Origin: an uncultured Eubacteriales bacterium
GTDB taxonomy: Bacteria > Bacillota > Clostridia > Lachnospirales > Bianqueaceae
DNA length: 37,798 nucleotides
Reading direction: 5' to 3'
Assembly (NCBI GenBank): GCA_902783575.1
Contig: CACZRP010000095.1
Coordinates: forward strand, 1-37,798
The notes beneath the pieces were generated by a model that ran no database searches, was not told where the DNA came from, and worked only from the letters and a program-made list of their open reading frames with translations. The position numbers and the translations under genes are program-made. Below are positions 26,390 to 33,709 of this stretch, one piece after another (the stretch's first letter is position 1; each line of letters begins with the position of its first letter).

Positions 26390-26797
26390 ATGGAACGCTT
26401 GCTTATTCCTGCGAAGATCGACTATCTGGATGAAGTTACCGGTTTTGTGGAACGGTATCTGGATGAGTCCGGCTGTCCGGAAAAGACCAAGCTGCAGATC
26501 CGTCTTGCCATGGAAGAGGTCTTCGTCAATATAGTCAGCTATGCCTACGCGCCGGAAGACGGAGAGGCGGAGGTCCGCTTTGAAACCCTGAACGAGCCCT
26601 TCAGTATCCGCATTCAGTTTATGGACAGCGGAAAGCAGTTCGATCCTCTGGCAAAGGAGGACTCGGACACTTCCGAGGAGGCCATTCTGAGCCGTCCCGG
26701 CGGTATGGGAATTCTGCTGGTAAAAAGTGTGATGGATGATGTACAGTATTCCTACAGCGGCGGAAAGAATATACTGACACTGTACAAGAAACTGTAA
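26390..26797 (+). CDS. RsbW/SpoIIAB-like serine kinase (135 aa)
   Basis: GHKL/HATPase_c kinase of the anti-sigma type. The N-box is QIRLAMEEVFVNIVSYAY, the G1 box DSGKQFDPL and the G2 region RPGGMGILLVKSVMDDVQY, so ATP binding looks intact. Start ATG 26390 has AGGAGG at 26378-26383, overlapping the STAS stop; a longer frame beginning inside the STAS gene lacks a ribosome site. It should phosphorylate Ser56 of the STAS protein and hold a second partner when the antagonist is phosphorylated. No sigma-B or sigma-F-like factor lies in the operon, so the second partner is unknown: it could be the ECF factor upstream or a secretion component. Confidence 0.92.
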   Translation: MERLLIPAKIDYLDEVTGFVERYLDESGCPEKTKLQIRLAMEEVFVNIVSYAYAPEDGEAEVRFETLNEPFSIRIQFMDSGKQFDPLAKEDSDTSEEAILSRPGGMGILLVKSVMDDVQYSYSGGKNILTLYKKL

Positions 26798-26807
26798 CGG
26801 GGGAAAT

Positions 26808-28550
26808 ATGCCTGAGAAAAATGTAAGGGAGATGTCCGCGCTGGAGCGGAGGCATTATTCCCTGGAAGCAAGATCATTTCGGATCACGGTGCTGGGTGCG
26901 GCGCTGCTGGGCCTGGTAGCCCTGGTCATTGGACTGGGGCTTTATACTTATGCGCTGGTGGGGCAGTATGTGGGCGAGTCCTTTGGCCTGGCCCGCTCCA
27001 CAGCCATGGTGGTGAGTTCCGTGATGGACGTGGAATCCATGACCCGCACAGTGATGGATACCTATCACTCCCTTTCGGAAGAAGAGAGAGGCCAGACGGG
27101 AACTGACGGATACAGGGAGCGGTTCGCTGCCGTCCGGGAGAATGAGAATTTTGAAATGCTGAATTCCATTCTCCGGGAGTTTAAGAATTCCAGCGATGTG
27201 TATGATATTTATCTGGGAATGTACGACAGGGAAAAAGATGTGCTGGTTTATATCGTTGATCCCGATACGGAAGATCCCTGTTTCCCGGGCGAATGGGAGA
27301 GCGTTCCTGAGAAGGAGACAGAAAAGTTTTATTCCTGGGATGGCACCTCGAAGCTTTATGACATCAGCAATACCGAGAAATATGGCTGGATGTGCACCGC
27401 GGGCGTTCCCCTCACCAATCAGGCAGGGGAGATTATCGGCTTTGTGCTGGCGGATGTGACCCTGGAGGAAGTGGCTGCCGGCATGAAGAATTTTGTCATC
27501 CAGTATACCCTGGCCCTGTCTCTGAGCGTACTGATCTATGCCTTCTTCCTGAACCGGCATATCAAAAAGAACATGGTACAGCCCATCAATGCCATCGCGG
27601 AAGCCGCGGAAGCCTATATGGCTGCCAAGAATAACGGAGGTCTGGAGAAGAGCGATCTTTTCAGTTCCCTGAATATCCGCACCGGCGATGAGATTGAGAA
27701 CCTGTCTCTGGTGATGGCTGACATGGAACAGGACCTGCATGACTATATCACCAATCTTACCACCGTAACCGCGGAGAAGGAAAGAATCGGCACAGAACTG
27801 ATGCTGGCCACCAAAATCCAGGAGAGCGTTCTCCCCAATTCTTTCCCTGCTTTTCCCGAACTGGAGGAATTTGAAATTTACGCCTCCATGGATCCCGCCA
27901 AGGAAGTGGGCGGCGATTTCTATGATTTCTTTATGGTGGATGACGATCATCTGGCCATGATGACCGCCGATGTTTCCGATAAGGGAATCCCGGCAGCCCT
28001 GTTCATGATGACCTCCCGCACCATGCTGAAGGATGCCCTGCTGGCGGGGCTGGATCCGGCCGGAGCCCTCAGAAGAGTGAACAGCCAGCTCACGGAGAAC
28101 AACAGCTATTACATGTTTGTGACAGTATGGATCGGTATTCTGGAGATTTCCACCGGTAAGCTGATTCACGCGGACGCAGGACATGAGCAGCTGATCGCGT
28201 ACCATAACCATCAGTGGCAGCTGCTGCCCCGGGGCGGCGGTGTGGCTCTGGGTGCCTTCGATTCTGAAATGCTGGCCTCGGAAGAAAAACCTGTGTTTGT
28301 CAACCGGGAGCTGAAGATGGATCCCGGCGATATGATTTTCCAGTATACCGATGGTGTTCCGGAGGCCATGAACTCGGAGAGGCGGCAGTTCGGCATGCCC
28401 CATCTGCTGGATACCATGAATGAAATCGGCGAGCTTTCTCCCACGAATCTGCTGCCTGAAATCAGGAAGCGGATCGACGCGTTTGTACAGGATGCGCCTC
28501 AGTTTGATGATATTACCATGCTGGCGCTTCGATATAAAGGAAGTAAATAA
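26808..28550 (+). CDS. Membrane-anchored SpoIIE/RsbU-type PP2C phosphatase (580 aa)
   Basis: Phosphatase expected to remove phosphate from the STAS antagonist. Residues ~25-55 are a first membrane helix, 56-228 an extracytoplasmic Cache-like sensor, and ~229-250 a second helix followed by a HAMP-like linker and coiled coil. The catalytic domain begins at TKIQESVLPNSFP. Metal-binding motifs are present: GGDFYDFF, ADVSDKGIPAALFM, GHEQLIAY, QYTDGVPEA and QFDDITMLAL. The architecture is that of RsbU/SpoIIE-family sensors that turn an outside signal into dephosphorylation. It lies 10 bases after the kinase gene with a GGGGGA ribosome site. The ligand of the sensor domain cannot be read from sequence. 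Confidence 0.9.
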   Translation: MPEKNVREMSALERRHYSLEARSFRITVLGAALLGLVALVIGLGLYTYALVGQYVGESFGLARSTAMVVSSVMDVESMTRTVMDTYHSLSEEERGQTGTDGYRERFAAVRENENFEMLNSILREFKNSSDVYDIYLGMYDREKDVLVYIVDPDTEDPCFPGEWESVPEKETEKFYSWDGTSKLYDISNTEKYGWMCTAGVPLTNQAGEIIGFVLADVTLEEVAAGMKNFVIQYTLALSLSVLIYAFFLNRHIKKNMVQPINAIAEAAEAYMAAKNNGGLEKSDLFSSLNIRTGDEIENLSLVMADMEQDLHDYITNLTTVTAEKERIGTELMLATKIQESVLPNSFPAFPELEEFEIYASMDPAKEVGGDFYDFFMVDDDHLAMMTADVSDKGIPAALFMMTSRTMLKDALLAGLDPAGALRRVNSQLTENNSYYMFVTVWIGILEISTGKLIHADAGHEQLIAYHNHQWQLLPRGGGVALGAFDSEMLASEEKPVFVNRELKMDPGDMIFQYTDGVPEAMNSERRQFGMPHLLDTMNEIGELSPTNLLPEIRKRIDAFVQDAPQFDDITMLALRYKGSK

Positions 28551-28552
28551 CC

Positions 28553-29935
28553 ATGCCGGATCAAAAGGAGACTTACCGGTCTTATATTCACCGGATGAGC
28601 ACAGGCGAGGGGGATCCGGGATCTCAGATCGCCGGGATGATCGCCGCTCAGATGCTCATGGCCGAGGCGCCTCCCGGAGCGGAGGTGGATGAAGCCAGGA
28701 TCCTGGAGCTTCAGGACAAACTAATCAGACAGACCAGCTTCCTCAAAATGATGCAGGATCCTGAGACGCCGGAGCTGGCAGCCCGGGGCGACGGAACCGG
28801 TCTTGTGCTGAAGCTTGCGGATAAGGAAAATGAGCGCCGTCAGGAGCTGAACATCTATGCCAGGACGCCCGAGCAGGCACCGGCGGATGCCGGATTTCTG
28901 AAGAATGTCCTCTCTTCTCTGGAGGACAGAAGCCATGGGAAAAGTCCGCTGCAGCTGGAGCAAAACAGCCGGCGGTTCTACGATATGGTCAAGGAGCTGG
29001 ATGCGGCCAGGATGGCATGCGAGCAGGGAGCCGCACTGGACGCCCTCCAGGTCAGAAAGCTGATCCATGTCTGCCAGCGCTATATTGATGGAAAGGAAAA
29101 GATTCCGGGAGGAGAACAGGAACGGGCTGCCTATCAACAGGCCATGTGTACCCTGAAGCAGTTCATGCCGGAGGAAGAGTTTTCCAGATACTGCCGCAGC
29201 ATCAACCGGGCCCAGAAAGCCAAATCCCCCGCCCATTCCCGCTATGCGGATCCGGGGGCCTTTGAGGCCGGCCGCTTAAGCGGCGATGTGCGGACAGCCA
29301 AGGAAATTCTGTGGGATGCAAGAAGAGAGCTTTCCCGCGGAATCAAGCTTACGGACTGCGCCACCGTGGCAGCGGTGCAGGAGCTGTCCAAAGGAAACCC
29401 CAATGCCCTCATCGGTAAAGAAGAACTGGAGAAAACAAAACAGAAGCTCATGAGTCCCGGCTCCGCCTTCAGAAAGACCATGAGCGACCGGACGGCCCTG
29501 AGGCATTTTGCCTCCCTGGCTTCCAAAGGAAAGGTCATGGAAATGGGAAGATCCATGGTGACCGCCGCCCGGGAGCACTCCGTCAGAACCGCCCAGTGGC
29601 ATATGAACCGCTCCAGCGAAGCCCTGGTGAAGGGAAATCTTTCCGGCAAGGCGGCCGTCGATCACCTGGCCAATGTGCTCTCAGCCAGAGAAATAGCTGT
29701 CTCGGCCTCGGCCCAGAGCCAGATCACCAATAAAGCCTTCCAGCAGAAGGCGGAAACGCTGAAGAATGACCCGTCCTTTGCGGATCTGGCTTCCCGCTAT
29801 CTGAAGGAGCCTGCCTTCCAGACCAGGATCAATCATTCCCTTCAGGAAAACAACTCCGCCATGGATCTGGAGAAGGCCTATGAGGAGACCAAAAATCCGG
29901 TGAAAACCCCGGAAGAAGCACTGAACAGCCATTGA
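28553..29935 (+). CDS. Unknown cytosolic helical protein with repeat module (460 aa)
   Basis: No recognised family, signal peptide or membrane helix. Composition is charged and Ala/Leu-rich, predicting mostly alpha-helix. Two stretches, about 26-90 and 368-450, resemble the helical module seen in the proteins of the next operon: AVDHLANVLSAREIAV ... AETLKNDPSFADLASRYLKEPAF... parallels VVDYLATVTALSQTPLY ... LRQDKQMKALADKYCADQEF there. It starts 3 bases after the phosphatase stop, with AAAGGAAG as ribosome site inside that gene, and is the last gene before a strong terminator. Candidate roles are a secreted substrate, a chaperone or a cytosolic platform of the machine. Confidence 0.75.
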   Translation: MPDQKETYRSYIHRMSTGEGDPGSQIAGMIAAQMLMAEAPPGAEVDEARILELQDKLIRQTSFLKMMQDPETPELAARGDGTGLVLKLADKENERRQELNIYARTPEQAPADAGFLKNVLSSLEDRSHGKSPLQLEQNSRRFYDMVKELDAARMACEQGAALDALQVRKLIHVCQRYIDGKEKIPGGEQERAAYQQAMCTLKQFMPEEEFSRYCRSINRAQKAKSPAHSRYADPGAFEAGRLSGDVRTAKEILWDARRELSRGIKLTDCATVAAVQELSKGNPNALIGKEELEKTKQKLMSPGSAFRKTMSDRTALRHFASLASKGKVMEMGRSMVTAAREHSVRTAQWHMNRSSEALVKGNLSGKAAVDHLANVLSAREIAVSASAQSQITNKAFQQKAETLKNDPSFADLASRYLKEPAFQTRINHSLQENNSAMDLEKAYEETKNPVKTPEEALNSH

Positions 29936-29958
29936 GAATTTTATGTACAGAATTGCCC

Positions 29959-30002
29959 TGAACCGCGGCAGAATCGGAAACGATCAGCTGCGGTTCATTT
30001 TT
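29959..30002 (+). terminator. Rho-independent terminator of the secretion operon
   Basis: TGAACCGC (29959-29966) pairs with GCGGTTCA (29990-29997). The stem continues inward through a G-U pair, two more pairs, one mismatch and two more pairs, and is followed by TTTTT. This is the strongest terminator in the window and marks the end of the transcript starting at the pilin. Its U-tract overlaps the first repeat of the next promoter. Confidence 0.82.
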
Positions 30003-30062
30003 ATGTCAATTTTATGCCGGATGCGCTTAACCTCTTGAAAAATCCGGTGCCTTTGATAAAAT
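30001..30062 (+). promoter_or_regulatory. Second-operon promoter with the shared direct repeat
   Basis: TTATGTCA (30001-30008) and TTATGCCG (30012-30019) repeat with an 11-bp period and are followed by GATGCG. TTGAAA at 30035-30040, a 16-bp spacer and TAAAAT at 30057-30062 form the core promoter. The second repeat ends 15 bases before the -35 box, exactly as at 7269-7331. The -35 and following bases (TTGAAAAATCCGG here, TTGAAAAATGCCGG there) are also nearly the same. Confidence 0.7.
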
Positions 30063-30121
30063 AGGGATATGAAAAAAACAAGGGAAAACCTTATGGATAG
30101 AACGAGAAGGAGTGAACAGAT

Positions 30122-32488
30122 ATGTCAGAGCCGAGACAAAATCAACCCCACAGGGACCCAACGGTTAACCCCGTAACCTGGGATGAATATATCCGTTCTC
30201 TTATAGCGAGAAAAGACGAAGATAACGCGGCAGATTTTCTTGCGCTGGCGATGGTTTCTCTTCTGCTGAAAAGAGAAGGGAAAGCCTTTGACAGAGCCGC
30301 TGCGAGAACCGCGGCCATTGCCCTGGCCGATGAACCTTTTTTCCGGACTCTGATTCAGGGAGAAGGCACCGCCCTCGGATTTCTGGAATCTCCGGATTCT
30401 GTCCAGGCGGCCCTGGATGAATTCGAACATCCCTACCGGTCGACCCCGGAACAGACCCGGGCAGTGCTGACCGAACTTAAGGCGCTGGGCGCCCTGATTG
30501 ATGATCCGGCCGGCCGTTCTCCGGAATGGCAGAGCCTTGTCCGCTCCTTAAAAAATGTGGACGTGAACGCACAGGGTCAGGATGCGGAAAACATCATCAA
30601 CCGGATCATGACCAACGTGGAGAACTATACCAAGAACAAAAAGTCCGTCAGAACCAACAAGGAAGGCAGATACAGCTTTGAACTGGCCATGGATGCCATG
30701 GGCATCTCAGCGAAGATCAGCAAGTACGCGAGAGTCAGGGCTGACCGTCAGGAAAGAAAAGTCAACTATGTCAGAACCAACCGGAGAAGACCTCAGCCCA
30801 TTATCAGTCTTCTTAACCGTTCCGTGGCCGGTGCCCGCACCCGCCTGGGTGAATGGTATCCGGAACGGCTGACCATAGATAAAGTCCGGGGCTCCGAAGT
30901 CAACGGCCCCGTACCCCAGCCGGTGCAGAACCAGCCCGCCGAGAACCAGCAGGAGCCCCCGGCCCAGGATCCTCCCGTGGAACAACCCGTGGAACAGCCC
31001 CGGGTGATTGTAGCCTCCGATGAAGCGGATATTCAGACACTTCCCGTGAATGAGCATCTGGGAAAAATCGGTTATCTGGATCTGGTGCTGCCGGGAGTCA
31101 AGGGCATGCTGGGAGATACGGAAAACGCCTATATGCCGGATGAAGCCCTGAAGCAGAACCTGGCTACGGTCCTGGCGCTGGCCCAGTCTCCGGTGTACCG
31201 TTACAACGAGGAAGGCGTCGATTATCCGGTGGTGGAAAGAGAACCTTTCCAGCAGCTGATCGCCAGATATATGGAAGATCCGGTGCTGGCCGACATCATG
31301 CAGATGTATGCCGAGCCTGGTGAATACCGGAATTCCATGATCAAGGATACCCAGAATCCCCAGCAGAACAGCAGCCTGAAGGATTTCGCCTCCAAGCTTC
31401 TTGCCTCCTATAACGGCCTGAAGCTGGAGCGGGAGAACCAGCTGGCAGAGCAGGAAAGAAACCGCACCATCATGGCCATCGAAGATGTGCCTGTGGAGCG
31501 GCTTCCGGAAAAAGCACTGCAGACAGCGGGGAAAATTGACCAGGCCATTCTGGCCGCGAATTATCTGGGCCAGATGACAGAGGAGGAGCTCTCCCATCCG
31601 GAGACAGTGGTGGACTATCTTGCCACTGTCACGGCTCTTTCCCAGACCCCCCTCTACAAAAAGAAGATCGGGGAGAACAACTACGAAAAGGTTGTGGAGC
31701 TGCAGGAGTACAATCAGCTGTATGAACAGCTCCGGCAGGATAAGCAGATGAAAGCCCTGGCCGACAAATACTGCGCGGATCAGGAATTTAGAGACAGCCT
31801 GTTAAAGAAGGACGGCCAGAACCTGGATGCTCAGACATTTTTCAAAAACATTTTCAATGAGTATCAGGAAATGAACCGCCGGGCGCTGGAAGAGGAACAG
31901 GCCTTTGCCAAAGCCCAGGAGGAAGCAAGAGCCAAGGCCCCGGCTGATGTTCACAAGACGCTGATTCAGGATTATCCCACAGAAAACCTGCCTCTTTCCA
32001 ATGGCCTTTACACCTATCAGGTTGACGACTTCATGAGAAGCTACAATCAGGAAATCCGCACCTATGTGGGCATGAAGCAGGAAGAGCATCTGCTGCGGCT
32101 CATGGCCAAGGCTGCGGTGATTGGTGAGCTGAAGCCGGAGAGAAACGAACAGAATGAGCTGGTGGTGGATGGCGCTGAATTATCCATCCGGGCCAAGAGG
32201 ATGGAGAAAAATCCCAATTTCAAGCGCTTCGTCAAGGATGTAATCGCACATCCCGAGGACTATTACGGTACTTTCCTTACGGCTCCCGGTGCCCGGAAGG
32301 GACGGACGGCCCTACAGGTCATGAACGGCCTGGAGGAGGAGTATGCCAGCTACCGGAGAGACCACAGACTCGCCGAGCCCGAGCAGCCCGTCAATAACGG
32401 ACCTCAAAATGAGCATGTGAACGAGCATGTGAATGAACGGCAGGTGAATGAGAAGCAGGAAAACCGGGGACCGGTCCTCGGCCAATAA
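30122..32488 (+). CDS. Unknown cytosolic protein with four helical repeat modules (788 aa)
   Basis: No recognised family; no signal peptide or membrane helix. A related module of about 70-95 residues occurs near 38-105, 343-435, 496-590 and 657-750. Its pattern is a helix like NLATVLALAQSPVY, a variable loop, a helix ending in 'F..L...M.D', and a segment like PGEYRNSMIK. The second and third copies are the clearest (LATVLALAQSPVYR / LATVTALSQTPLYK). A Pro/Gln-rich linker lies at about 263-297 (QPVQNQPAENQQEPPAQDPP) and the C-terminus is Asn/Glu-rich with a short NEHVNEHVNE repeat. It is the first gene of the second operon, whose promoter matches that of the secretion operon, which links it functionally to that machine. 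Confidence 0.76.
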   Translation: MSEPRQNQPHRDPTVNPVTWDEYIRSLIARKDEDNAADFLALAMVSLLLKREGKAFDRAAARTAAIALADEPFFRTLIQGEGTALGFLESPDSVQAALDEFEHPYRSTPEQTRAVLTELKALGALIDDPAGRSPEWQSLVRSLKNVDVNAQGQDAENIINRIMTNVENYTKNKKSVRTNKEGRYSFELAMDAMGISAKISKYARVRADRQERKVNYVRTNRRRPQPIISLLNRSVAGARTRLGEWYPERLTIDKVRGSEVNGPVPQPVQNQPAENQQEPPAQDPPVEQPVEQPRVIVASDEADIQTLPVNEHLGKIGYLDLVLPGVKGMLGDTENAYMPDEALKQNLATVLALAQSPVYRYNEEGVDYPVVEREPFQQLIARYMEDPVLADIMQMYAEPGEYRNSMIKDTQNPQQNSSLKDFASKLLASYNGLKLERENQLAEQERNRTIMAIEDVPVERLPEKALQTAGKIDQAILAANYLGQMTEEELSHPETVVDYLATVTALSQTPLYKKKIGENNYEKVVELQEYNQLYEQLRQDKQMKALADKYCADQEFRDSLLKKDGQNLDAQTFFKNIFNEYQEMNRRALEEEQAFAKAQEEARAKAPADVHKTLIQDYPTENLPLSNGLYTYQVDDFMRSYNQEIRTYVGMKQEEHLLRLMAKAAVIGELKPERNEQNELVVDGAELSIRAKRMEKNPNFKRFVKDVIAHPEDYYGTFLTAPGARKGRTALQVMNGLEEEYASYRRDHRLAEPEQPVNNGPQNEHVNEHVNERQVNEKQENRGPVLGQ

Positions 32489-32504
32489 ATGCAGGAGATC
32501 CCCC

Positions 32505-32837
32505 ATGAATGATAACCAGAAGGCAAGAAAATGGAAGTTCATGATCGGCGTTATCGTCGCTCTGGCCATTATCGGAATCCTGGACTTTAAGGGAATTTTC
32601 ATCATACTGGCTTTTATTCTGGTGGTGCTGGTGATATGGTTCGCCGTTCCGCTGATTCATCTCTTCCGGATGGGTCAGCTGGGCAGCCGGCAGCCCGAAC
32701 AGAAGGAAAAGCCCAAGAGCGAACGGTCCGCCTACCAGGGACCGGACGTCTGGATGGAGGAGCAGGCAGGGCCTGTGATTGATCTGGTGGAAGATGAGAA
32801 CGGACGCCTGGTGAAGGCTTCCGAAAAGGATGAATAA
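32505..32837 (+). CDS. Small membrane protein with two helices (110 aa)
   Basis: I chose ATG 32505 because AGGAG lies at 32493-32497; the longer in-frame ATG at 32448 lies inside the preceding gene without a ribosome site. A basic N-terminus (DNQKARKWKF) precedes two closely spaced hydrophobic segments at about 11-29 and 31-52, with a hydrophilic C-terminal half (RQPEQKEKPKSERSAYQ, then an acidic end). Both ends are probably cytoplasmic. The family is unknown. It is the only membrane protein of the second operon and could tether the neighbouring cytosolic proteins to the membrane. Confidence 0.72.
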   Translation: MNDNQKARKWKFMIGVIVALAIIGILDFKGIFIILAFILVVLVIWFAVPLIHLFRMGQLGSRQPEQKEKPKSERSAYQGPDVWMEEQAGPVIDLVEDENGRLVKASEKDE

Positions 32838-32866
32838 CAGTGAAACGATAGAGGAGGTACAGTTCC

Positions 32867-33694
32867 ATGCCTGCAGGAACTTACGATGCCGCATATAATA
32901 CATATGGTGAGTTTATTAATGATTACCGGGCTGAGGATCCCAAGGTTTATCTGAAGGACCTTTCCGCCTATGCCGGAAAAACGGGAGATGACGGGCTGCT
33001 TTTCAGACATGCCTGCGTCATGACCGCAGCCCATCAGCTGTCCGGCGGCGATTACAACGCTCCTTATAATGAGAGAGCCGTGGTCATGGAGTCCAAGAGA
33101 CTGATGAAGGCCCCGGAATACAGGATTGCCTGCAGCGACAGAAATGTGCTGGCTCTTGCGAATTTCGGCCGTCTGAATGATTTTGAAAAGGTGGTTTCTC
33201 AGGTAAAAGGCAGTTTTGCCGCGCCGGAAGGCAAGGCGGAGCTGGAGGATAAAGCAGCGGAGGTCAAGCACTGCCTGAAGCAGCTTTCCGGCGGAAGAAC
33301 CGGTGAAGAGGCGGAGGCTTACATGAAAAACCAGCCCCGGCAGCTTCGCTCCCTGTATGAGGAAGCGGAGGGTTATCTGGATAAATGTGAGAAGCAGATC
33401 AAGGACCCCCGCGGAAAGCATATTTCCGGCGAGGACTCCATGAAGCTTTTCTCCGCTTCGGCAGACTATATGGAGGGCCGGGAGGTCAAGGGCGAATTCG
33501 CCGATGAGCAGATGCAGTTCAAGGCTTCGGTGACGCTTTCCAAGGTTTCCACCGCGGATACCCAGGCGGAGCGTTTTTACCATAACCAGGTGAAGCACAT
33601 CAAAAAGGTCAGGGAAGAAGATGCTCTCCGGCAGGAGGCTCCTGCGCAGGAGAAAAACAAGGAATTGGAAAAATCCAGCGGCATCAGTTTATAG
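32867..33694 (+). CDS. Unknown cytosolic helical protein (275 aa)
   Basis: Soluble, highly charged and probably all-helical; no known domain recognised. Residues about 43-110 (LLFRHACVMTAAHQLSGGDY, then VVMESKRLMKAPEYRIACSD) resemble the module repeated in the 788-residue protein upstream. The C-terminal 30 residues are Lys/Glu-rich (HIKKVREEDALRQEAPAQEK). AGAGGAGG precedes the ATG. It is separated from its neighbours by 29 and 15 bases, so all four genes form one transcript. Confidence 0.74.
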   Translation: MPAGTYDAAYNTYGEFINDYRAEDPKVYLKDLSAYAGKTGDDGLLFRHACVMTAAHQLSGGDYNAPYNERAVVMESKRLMKAPEYRIACSDRNVLALANFGRLNDFEKVVSQVKGSFAAPEGKAELEDKAAEVKHCLKQLSGGRTGEEAEAYMKNQPRQLRSLYEEAEGYLDKCEKQIKDPRGKHISGEDSMKLFSASADYMEGREVKGEFADEQMQFKASVTLSKVSTADTQAERFYHNQVKHIKKVREEDALRQEAPAQEKNKELEKSSGISL

Positions 33695-33709
33695 GGATGG
33701 GAGGATCCT

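Noticed and set aside
7425-29935. Integrative conjugative element
   Set aside because: No relaxase, integrase, oriT-like palindrome cluster, attachment repeats or tRNA target is visible, and flanking genes look like stable metabolic operons. It cannot be fully excluded because both window edges are open.
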